From assembly GCF_900115825.1 (NCBI RefSeq), contig NZ_FOXW01000004.1, positions 62,001 through 126,000 on the forward strand: a DNA stretch of 64,000 bases, written 5' to 3'. Made by a program: the position numbers and the translations under genes. Position 1 is the stretch's first letter. Each line of letters starts with the position of its first letter. Source of the DNA: Desemzia incerta. GTDB lineage: Bacteria > Bacillota > Bacilli > Lactobacillales > Carnobacteriaceae. Positions 57,974 to 64,000 of the stretch are shown one piece after another. A model generated the notes under the pieces. That model was not told the origin of the DNA and did not search any database. It saw only the letters and a program-made list of their open reading frames with translations.

Positions 57974-58099
57974 TTTTTTACCCCCTAGGAAAGATTTTAT
58001 AGTTGAATGTATGTACTTGAACACATGAAAAATGGTGCGTAGTAATGATGTGAAAAAACGGAGTGCCTTTTACAGCTTTTTCTTAAAAACTAACTGGAC

Positions 58100-58113
58100 T
58101 GCAGGCGGTTTCA
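58100..58113 (-). promoter_or_regulatory. possible cre site of sugar importer 1
   Basis: TGCAGGCGGTTTCA matches the cre consensus except for one G in place of A. On the minus strand it overlaps a possible -35 (TTGAAA) about 140 bases before the lipoprotein start. The rest of 57974-58190 holds no gene. Confidence 0.4.
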
Positions 58114-58192
58114 ATGCCTAATTTTATTATAATTTCTTCTCAGAAAAATCCAAATGATTCGCCTCTCATTTCCTCTTCATCATTTGAAATGA

Positions 58193-58225
58193 AAAAAATA
58201 AGACCTCTACGTTAAGAGGCCTGAA
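58193..58225 (-). terminator. terminator of the HAD phosphatase gene
   Basis: On the minus strand GGCCTCT pairs with AGAGGTC around TAACGT, then TTATTTTTTT. Confidence 0.75.
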
Positions 58226-58296
58226 ACTTATCATTCTTTTATTCTTATTAGATTGACCGTCTATTTATTAGTCAAAAAATCCACGAAAAGCTGTTT

Positions 58297-59121
58297 CTAA
58301 AGCAATCCTAATTTGTCCAAACCTTTATAGATACCGTCGTTCCAAACCGTATCTGTGATCATATCAGCTTTATGCTTCAACTCGTCTCTTCCGTTCCCCA
58401 TCGCCACACCGATACCTGCTGTTTCAATCATTTCTAAATCATTTAATCCGTCTCCAAAAGCTACTGTTTCTTCAATGCCGATATTTAAGTGTTCAATGAT
58501 TTTTTGGATCCCGACAGCTTTCGAGCCTCCTCTGCTGATGACATCCATAGAGTAAGGATTAGAACGGGTAAACGTGTATTCCGGAAATTCCTCCTCGTAA
58601 AAAGCATCAAAAGATTCGTCTGCATTTAAAATACATTGATACACTTGATGACTTTCGTATTCACTAGGGTCAACCGGTTTGGTAGATAAACGATGATTTA
58701 CAAACTTCATCGCTTTTCTAGGAGCTAATTTTGACAAAAACGGACGAACGCGCTTAATCAGACCATTATTTGCTAATTTGATCGCTGAGTTGCCCGTGAT
58801 TTTATCGCTGCCGCAAAACGCAATGCCTTGTTTGTTGTTGTGAGCTTCTTTAGCCAATCGACTCATTGATTCATTGGATAAAGGGCGCTTATAAATGACT
58901 TCTCCTTCATAAACTACATGTTGTCCATTAAGAGTAATTATAGTATCAATAGCGAGTTCGTCTGCGATTTCTCGCATCAAAATAGGTGCTCTACCTGTTG
59001 AAATAGCAGGGACGATCCCATTATGTTTCAGCTTTTTTATCGCTTTTTTGGTGGAATCTGGAATCGAATTGTTATGCGTGACCAATGTACCATCAATATC
59101 AAAGAAAACTATTTTCGCCAT
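58297..59121 (-). CDS. Cof-type HAD-IIB sugar/nucleotide phosphatase
   Basis: A 274-residue haloacid dehalogenase hydrolase. Motif I is FFDIDGTL (D-x-D), motif II AISTGRAPI, and motifs III-IV are KAVGIQKIIEHL and AFGDGLNDLEMIETAG. The cap sits between motifs II and III (type IIB). Members dephosphorylate sugar phosphates or related metabolites, often with broad specificity. It lies between two sugar ABC importers, so a role in sugar-phosphate detoxification is plausible but unproven. It is alone in its transcript. Confidence 0.88.
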   Translation of the reverse strand: MAKIVFFDIDGTLVTHNNSIPDSTKKAIKKLKHNGIVPAISTGRAPILMREIADELAIDTIITLNGQHVVYEGEVIYKRPLSNESMSRLAKEAHNNKQGIAFCGSDKITGNSAIKLANNGLIKRVRPFLSKLAPRKAMKFVNHRLSTKPVDPSEYESHQVYQCILNADESFDAFYEEEFPEYTFTRSNPYSMDVISRGGSKAVGIQKIIEHLNIGIEETVAFGDGLNDLEMIETAGIGVAMGNGRDELKHKADMITDTVWNDGIYKGLDKLGLL

Positions 59122-59211
59122 TTTATTCTCCTATATGAAAAATTCTTATTGTTTATAGCTGCAATCATTGTAGCGCTACCACCTTTGCAAATCAATAAAT
59201 TATTTCTCAAA

Positions 59212-59397
59212 TCATATCGTTATGAATACGCCACCAATTTTGTTACTATTTAGGTGTTCATGATGCAACAAAACATCAACTTCGCTTTTCCCCTTCAGGA
59301 GTTTAGTTCCATCATTCATTCTACATTTCAACCGGAAGTTGACGTCTGATCCATTTTTTAATGGTTCTTTTGCTGTGTCTGTGAATAATTGTTTCAT
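59212..59397 (-). CDS. doubtful small ORF or gene remnant
   Basis: A 61-residue open frame (TDTAKEPLKNGSDVNFRLKC near its start). The amino acid composition looks protein-like, but there is no RBS and it occupies the space needed for the promoter of the importer 2 gene on the opposite strand. It matches no family I recognise. Kept only as a low-confidence entry; the whole gap 59122-59436 contains nothing else clear. Confidence 0.2.
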   Translation of the reverse strand: MKQLFTDTAKEPLKNGSDVNFRLKCRMNDGTKLLKGKSEVDVLLHHEHLNSNKIGGVFITI

Positions 59398-59436
59398 TTT
59401 ACTTATTACTTACTTATCACGAGGAGGTTAAACATA

Positions 59437-60714
59437 ATGACAAAGTTAAAAAAACTGGGAATGACTCTTTTATTCACCACAACACTTCTTGCTGCGTGCG
59501 GCGGAGGTTCAAATGAATCTGGCGGCGACAGTGAACAAGTAGTGGTAGAATTTTTCAGTCAAAAGCCTGAAATCACTACTCAGCTGCAAGATTTAGTGGA
59601 TACTTATACAGAACAAAATCCAGATGTTCGTGTGAACATCACTACGGTAGGGAGCGGGGAAGGTTCAGCAGCTCTTCAAGCTAAATTCTCCTCGGGAGAT
59701 GAACCGGCATTGATGATGCTTGGGGGATTGCCTGAAGTTGAGCGTTATAGCGATTCCTTATTAGATGTTACTGAATTGGAAATGACGGATACTGTTATTG
59801 ACGGCATGTTGGAAGGCGGTACAATTGATGGCGTTCCATTAGGAGTTCCGATGAATATTGAAGGTTTCGGCTGGATGTACAATAAAGAAATTTTTGAGAA
59901 AGCCGGTGTCAATCCAGACGACATCCAAAGCTATGACGATTTTGTAACCGCTGTAGAAACATTGGACAGCCAAAAAGAAGAGTTAGGAATTGATGCTGTT
60001 TTTGCTTTTAGCGGGGCAGAAAATTACATCGCTAACCAATTTTCTGCCAACTTTACTTCTCCTGAATACGACAACAGTATTTTAGAAAGTTACAGTGCAA
60101 CTGAATTGAATTGGGAATACGGCGACCAAATGAAGAAATATACAGACTTATTCAATCAGTATAACGTTCAACCTATTTTAACGATCGATTACAGTCGTTC
60201 TGTAGAAGAACTCTTCATCAATGACGCTGTAGCAATGGTCCACCAAGGGAACTGGATCGTTCCTACTTTAAACGGTATTGATCCTGAATTTGCCGCTAAT
60301 AAAATGGGTATCTTGCCTGTATTTGGTGAAAACGATGAAACAGGTAAAATCATTGCAGGAGCTCCATGGTACATCGGAATCAATAAAAATCTTGACGAAG
60401 CTGTTGTAGAAGAAGCTAAAGCATTTATAGACTGGATGTACACTTCTGAAGAAGGAAAAACAGCTATCGTTGAGGAGTTCAACTTCGTTCCAGCTCAAGA
60501 GGGATATGAAGTGGACAGCATCAGCGACCCTGTCTCTCAACAAATCTATCAAGCGTTATTAGATGGAGAAACGGGCGCTATGACGCACAAACAATATCCT
60601 GACGGCTGGTTCCAACAAGTTCTTTTCCCTGAATACCAAAAATATTTGAACGGCGACATCAGCTGGGAAGATTTTGAAGCCAACACTTCCAAAAGCTTCG
60701 CAGATATGCGCTAA
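59437..60714 (+). CDS. sugar-binding lipoprotein of ABC importer 2
   Basis: A 425-residue solute-binding protein, family 1. Signal peptide MTLLFTTTLLAACGG with the lipobox LLAAC (Cys about 20). Domain parts: FFSQKPEITTQLQDLVDTYTEQ, VPMNIEGFGWMYNKEIFEKAG and AMVHQGNWIVPTLNGIDPEF. GAGGAGG precedes the ATG. It differs clearly from the importer 1 receptor, so substrates should differ. It begins an operon of three genes on the plus strand. Confidence 0.92.
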   Translation: MTKLKKLGMTLLFTTTLLAACGGGSNESGGDSEQVVVEFFSQKPEITTQLQDLVDTYTEQNPDVRVNITTVGSGEGSAALQAKFSSGDEPALMMLGGLPEVERYSDSLLDVTELEMTDTVIDGMLEGGTIDGVPLGVPMNIEGFGWMYNKEIFEKAGVNPDDIQSYDDFVTAVETLDSQKEELGIDAVFAFSGAENYIANQFSANFTSPEYDNSILESYSATELNWEYGDQMKKYTDLFNQYNVQPILTIDYSRSVEELFINDAVAMVHQGNWIVPTLNGIDPEFAANKMGILPVFGENDETGKIIAGAPWYIGINKNLDEAVVEEAKAFIDWMYTSEEGKTAIVEEFNFVPAQEGYEVDSISDPVSQQIYQALLDGETGAMTHKQYPDGWFQQVLFPEYQKYLNGDISWEDFEANTSKSFADMR

Positions 60715-60808
60715 CTTTCTTCTAACAGATAACGGGAAATAGATCAGCCTTACCGTCTATTTCCTGTGTGTCTGTTTTTTTATCCTAAAGCGAAGGAGCA
60801 ACATCCAT

Positions 60809-61675
60809 ATGAAACGAAAAAACGAGAAATATTTCTATTGGGCCTTTTTATTCCCCAGCATATTAGCTGTATCATTAGTGATCTTCATTCCTTTACTTTA
60901 TGGAATTTATACTTCATTTACAGATTCCGACGGCTACAACATGGCCTTTACCGGTCTGGAAAATTATCGACGTTTACTTAGCGATGATCAGTTTTTGCAT
61001 AGCTTATGGTTCACGATTCGATTTGCAGTCGTTTCCGTTATTGGGGTCAACGTGATCGGTTTAGCTATGGCGCTTTTAGTCACACAAAAAACTGGTCGTT
61101 TAAGCAATCTTTTCCGTACGATCTTTTTCATGCCTAACTTAGTGGGCGGAATCATTCTAGGATTTATCTGGCAATTCATCTTTGTCAAAGCTTTTGAAGG
61201 GATTGCACAATTGACAGGACTGAGTGCTTTCAGCGGTTGGTTAGCAGATACCAGCACAGGTTTTTGGGGTCTGGTCATTGTCTTTTTATGGCAAATGAGC
61301 GGGTATATCATGATCATTTATATTTCATTCTTGAACGGTATCCCGGCAGATATCAATGAAGCCGCAGCTATTGATGGAGCAAACACTTGGCAGACTTTTT
61401 GGAGAGTCAAACTGCCGATGTTGGCGCCTGCTTTTACTATCAGCCTCTTCTTGACGCTGGCTAATGCTTTTAAAGTTTATGACCAAAACTTAGCGTTAAC
61501 AAATGGAGCTCCTTTTGGTTCTACTGAAATGGTGGCTATGAACATTTATAATACGGCCTTTTTCCAATACCAGCAAGGATACGCTCAAGCTAAAGGGATT
61601 CTTTATCTCTTACTAGTCGCAGCTATTTCATTGACGCAAGTTTACTACACACGAAAGAGAGAAGTTGACCTATGA
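60809..61675 (+). CDS. sugar ABC transporter permease (MalF type), importer 2
   Basis: A 288-residue permease with six helices. The EAA loop is DINEAAAIDGANTWQTFWRVKLPML. AAGGAG precedes the ATG. It shares four bases (ATGA) with the next gene, so translation is coupled. Confidence 0.92.
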   Translation: MKRKNEKYFYWAFLFPSILAVSLVIFIPLLYGIYTSFTDSDGYNMAFTGLENYRRLLSDDQFLHSLWFTIRFAVVSVIGVNVIGLAMALLVTQKTGRLSNLFRTIFFMPNLVGGIILGFIWQFIFVKAFEGIAQLTGLSAFSGWLADTSTGFWGLVIVFLWQMSGYIMIIYISFLNGIPADINEAAAIDGANTWQTFWRVKLPMLAPAFTISLFLTLANAFKVYDQNLALTNGAPFGSTEMVAMNIYNTAFFQYQQGYAQAKGILYLLLVAAISLTQVYYTRKREVDL

Positions 61676-62493
61676 AATCTGAAAAAATGCATAACTGGTT
61701 GATCATCATTTTAGGCGTAGTGGCTTCTCTGACTTGGATCTATCCATTTGTACTGATTTTTATCAACTCATTCAAAACGAGACGAGAAATCTTTACCAAC
61801 ACTCTTTTCTGGCCAAATGAAACCACTACGGAAAATTACCCAAGAGCCTATGAAGATTTAAATTATACTGAAAGTTTCATGAACTCATTAATGATCACAG
61901 TAGCCAGTATCATCGTGATCGTACTGTTCTCCTCTATGTCGGCCTATGCGTTGTCTCGCTATCCCGGCAAAATGAGTTCAGTCATCTACTTTATTTGTGC
62001 CATCACGATGCTGATCCCTTTTCAATCCTTGATGATTCCTTTAGTCAGCTTATTTGGTCGATTTGATATGCTGAACAGAGTGGGACTGACGTTCATGAAC
62101 TTAGGATTCGGGTCCAGTATGTCGATCTTTCTGTACTTCGGTGCGCTAAGATCGGTACCAAAATCACTAGACGAAGCAGCTATTTTAGACGGAGCCAATC
62201 CGTTCCAAATCTTCTGGCGCGTCGTCTTCCCATTATTGAAGCCGACAACCGTTACCGTCATTATTTTGAACTCTATTCGAATTTGGAATGACTACTTACT
62301 GCCTTCATTGGTGATCAATAAAGATGGCATGTATACTATCCCCTTGCAAATGTACTATTTCTTCGGACAATACACGATCCAATGGGAATTAGCGTTGGCC
62401 GGATTGGTTCTTGCAATCATCCCGATCATCCTGCTTTACATGTTCTTGCAAAAACACATCATTCAAGGAATTACAGAAGGAGCTACTAAATAA
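61672..62493 (+). CDS. sugar ABC transporter permease (MalG type), importer 2
   Basis: A 273-residue permease with six helices; EAA loop KSLDEAAILDGANPFQIFWRVVFPLL. It completes importer 2, which like importer 1 lacks an ATPase gene. In streptococci several CUT1 importers share one ATPase (MsmK); the same arrangement is likely here. A strong terminator follows. Confidence 0.92.
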   Translation: MKSEKMHNWLIIILGVVASLTWIYPFVLIFINSFKTRREIFTNTLFWPNETTTENYPRAYEDLNYTESFMNSLMITVASIIVIVLFSSMSAYALSRYPGKMSSVIYFICAITMLIPFQSLMIPLVSLFGRFDMLNRVGLTFMNLGFGSSMSIFLYFGALRSVPKSLDEAAILDGANPFQIFWRVVFPLLKPTTVTVIILNSIRIWNDYLLPSLVINKDGMYTIPLQMYYFFGQYTIQWELALAGLVLAIIPIILLYMFLQKHIIQGITEGATK

Positions 62494-62502
62494 TCGGTTT
62501 TT

Positions 62503-62546
62503 AAAAGCCTGCCAAATGCGTCATGATGCATTTGGCAGGCTTTTTT
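62503..62546 (+). terminator. terminator of sugar importer 2 operon
   Basis: GCCTGCCAAATGC pairs perfectly with GCATTTGGCAGGC (13 bp), followed by six Ts. Confidence 0.95.
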
Positions 62547-62577
62547 CATTGTTGGTTACTATTTCTTGTGTGACGAC

Positions 62578-63410
62578 AGATTTTTGTGTTGTGTTTTGGC
62601 CATGAGCGAGGAAATTTGAAGGCTTATGGCCGAGGAGACAATGCAAATCAGCCATGAGCAGGTAAATTCTGTTCCCCATGGCCGGCATCTCGGCTATTTC
62701 CGGCCATGAAGCGAAGGAAAATCCGCCTGATGGCCGAAAAGGTAATCAGCTTTGAATTAACTAGGATAGAAAAAGATAATTACCTAAGAGCGCATCTTTA
62801 TTAAAGACTTTTATTCAGTGTTTCCTTCTTGTTTAGATCTTGTTTCGGCCATGAGCGAGGCATTTTGAAGGCTCACGGCCGAGGAGTTGACTGAAATCAG
62901 CCATGAGCAGGTAAGTTTCCTTCACCATGGCCGACTTCTCGGCCATTTCCGGCCATGAAGCGAAGGAAAGACCTCCTGATGGCCGAAAAGGTAATCAGCT
63001 TTGCCTCTTTTATAACAGAAAAAGATAATTGCCTAAGAGCGCATCTTCATTAGAGACTTCTGTTCAGTGTTTGCTTCTTGTTTAGATCTTATTTCGGCCA
63101 TTTCCGGCCATGAAGTGAAAGAAAAACCGCCTGATGGCCGAAAAGGTAATCAGCTTTGACTCTCTTATAGCAGAAAAAAGATAATTACCTAAGAGCGCAT
63201 CTTTATTAAAGACTTTTATTCAGTGTTTCCTTCTTGTTTAGATCTTGTTTCGGCCATGAGCGAAGCATTTTGAAGGCTCATGGCCGAGGAGATAACAGAA
63301 AACAGCCATGAGCAGGTAAATTCAGTTCACCATGGCCGACACCTCGGCCATTTCCGGCCATGAAGCGAAAGAAAAACCGCCTGATGGCCGAAAAGGTAAT
63401 CAGCTTTGAA
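62578..63410. repeat. array 4: tandem GGCCATGAGC repeats, four units of ~250 bp, one deleted
   Basis: TGATGGCCGAAAAGGTAATC anchors near 62729, 62979, 63134 and 63383 give spacings of about 250, 155 and 249. The third unit lacks roughly 95 bases that begin with the leading CGGCCATGAGCGAGG block. Units contain CGGCCATGAGCGAGG, CAGCCATGAGCAGGTAA, CCATGGCCG, CTCGGCCATTTCCGGCCATGAAG and TTACCTAAGAGCGCATCTTT. Open frames here have no RBS and repeat with the units. Confidence 0.88.
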
Positions 63411-63425
63411 TCAGAATACCACCTC

Positions 63426-63474
63426 ATACTCAAAAAAAGCGAAAAGCACGCGGCTCTTCGCTTTTTTTGAGTAT
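63426..63474. terminator. 18-bp bidirectional hairpin terminator
   Basis: ATACTCAAAAAAAGCGAA and its exact complement at 63457-63474 form an 18-bp stem with a 13-base loop. The A/T tract lies inside the stem. It ends the LLM oxidoreductase gene just upstream. Confidence 0.8.
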
Positions 63475-63484
63475 TCATTTGCAA

Positions 63485-64000
63485 CTATAGCAATTCTTTC
63501 GCTAATAAGCGGTAAGTGTCTAGTCGTTTTTCTTGTGAATGCGGGATGCTGCAGATCATAGCTTCATCGAATCCGTAATGTTCTTGTTGACGTGTCAATT
63601 CCGCTGCAACTTCTTTAGCAGATCCTACGATATGTTGCGAACGGCTTTCTAGGATATTCATTCGGTCTACTTCTGTCAGCGGGAAATTTTGCGCTTCTTC
63701 CGGAGTCAATATCGGCCCCATTTTTCCTTGAGACATCCATAAGCGAACAATATCTTGCGGCAACGCTTCGTATTCAGCTTCTTCAGTCGTTTCTGCAGCT
63801 GTTACCATGTAAGCCACATTGATTTCAGATTTTTCCATGAATGCACTCGGCACAAATGAATTCCGGTATTGGTCTAGAACTCCTTTATCCATGTAGCCAG
63901 TAAAGAATTGCGCATATGAGTAGCCGATTCCTCTGCGACCAGCTTGAACAGCACTGCTTCCGCTAGAACCGAGTAGCCATGCCTCTGGTACAACGATTTG
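63485..64000 (-). CDS. LLM-class flavin-dependent oxidoreductase (luciferase-like), C-terminal part
   Basis: Partial: the frame is open from the window edge at 64000 to the stop at 63485 (171 codons). The first visible residues include VVPEAWLLGSSGSSAVQAGRRGIGYSYAQFF, a characteristic run of the bacterial luciferase/alkane monooxygenase family (FMN- and F420-type). The C-terminal part (LTEVDRMNILESRSQHIVGSAKEVAAELT, then QEHYGFDEAMICSIPHSQEKRLDTYRLL) is typical of the YceB/YdiV-like subgroup. An internal ATG at 63892 would give only 135 residues and is not the true start. Substrate unknown. Confidence 0.85.
   Translation of the reverse strand, partial: QIVVPEAWLLGSSGSSAVQAGRRGIGYSYAQFFTGYMDKGVLDQYRNSFVPSAFMEKSEINVAYMVTAAETTEEAEYEALPQDIVRLWMSQGKMGPILTPEEAQNFPLTEVDRMNILESRSQHIVGSAKEVAAELTRQQEHYGFDEAMICSIPHSQEKRLDTYRLLAKELL

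Noticed and set aside
63278-63484. 68-residue minus-strand open frame in array 4
   Set aside because: It runs through repeat units and the terminator and has no RBS.

Overview
The window looks like a low-GC Gram-positive chromosome of the order Lactobacillales, most likely Carnobacterium or a close relative. This is inferred from gene content and order (yabR-divIC-rqcP-mazG-flippase-mfd-pth next to ldh; metG-tatD-rnmV-rsmA-veg-ispE; purR; glmU-prs), from glycerol genes with an oxidase (glpO), a PepV dipeptidase, and Rgg- and Mga-type regulators. No database search was possible. Most genes lie on the minus strand.

Layout. 219-10243 (-): a Wzx/Wzy-type capsule/exopolysaccharide cluster (chain-length protein, tyrosine kinase, 4,6-dehydratase, priming sugar transferase, epimerase/reductase, three glycosyltransferases, polymerase). 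It appears split into two transcripts at about 3.9-4.1 kb, and its distal part is conspicuously AT-rich. 10578-14893 (-): glpF, glpO and glpK with a perfect CcpA (cre) site at glpK. 15.4-16.9 kb: a decayed phage tail/SGNH-hydrolase remnant. 16.9-19.7 kb: a Mga-like regulator overlapping a flavin disulfide-reductase homologue that lacks the redox cysteine. 20.4 kb: an Rgg regulator on the plus strand. 21.4-30.7 kb (-): a housekeeping block from yabR to pth. 30.96 kb (+): ldh. 32.3-37.9 kb (-): NERD protein, pepV, prs and glmU. 38.1-39.6 kb (+): cupin and AraC/GyrI regulators. 40-46.2 kb (-): purR, a zinc ABC importer (adcA-C), a ThrE-type exporter pair and ispE. 47.2-52.1 kb (-): veg, rsmA, rnmV, tatD and metG. 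53.0-54.6 kb (-): pyrG with a recognisable CTP-sensing attenuation leader. 54.8-62.5 kb: two sugar ABC importers, neither with an ATPase, separated by a HAD phosphatase. 63.5-64.0 kb (-): a luciferase-like oxidoreductase cut by the window edge.

The most unusual content is non-coding. Four large tandem arrays (22.9-23.9, 33.2-33.9, 46.4-47.1 and 62.6-63.4 kb) and one small patch (32.0-32.15 kb) are built from the inverted half-sites CGGCCATGAGC / GCTCATGGCCG. Each large array has its own unit length of about 230-270 bp, and they share a second module resembling ATTACCYAAGAGCRCAT. A second family is four long hairpins attached directly to the 3' ends of glpK, purR, metG and pyrG. Their ends are conserved (AGAGCGTG...CGTTTAG and CGTTTAA...), but their stems are unrelated in sequence and each stem pairs with itself. 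A third, smaller family is inverted GGAACGCAAA pairs at 39.7 and 43.8 kb. I consider the first two families the best candidates for an undescribed system.
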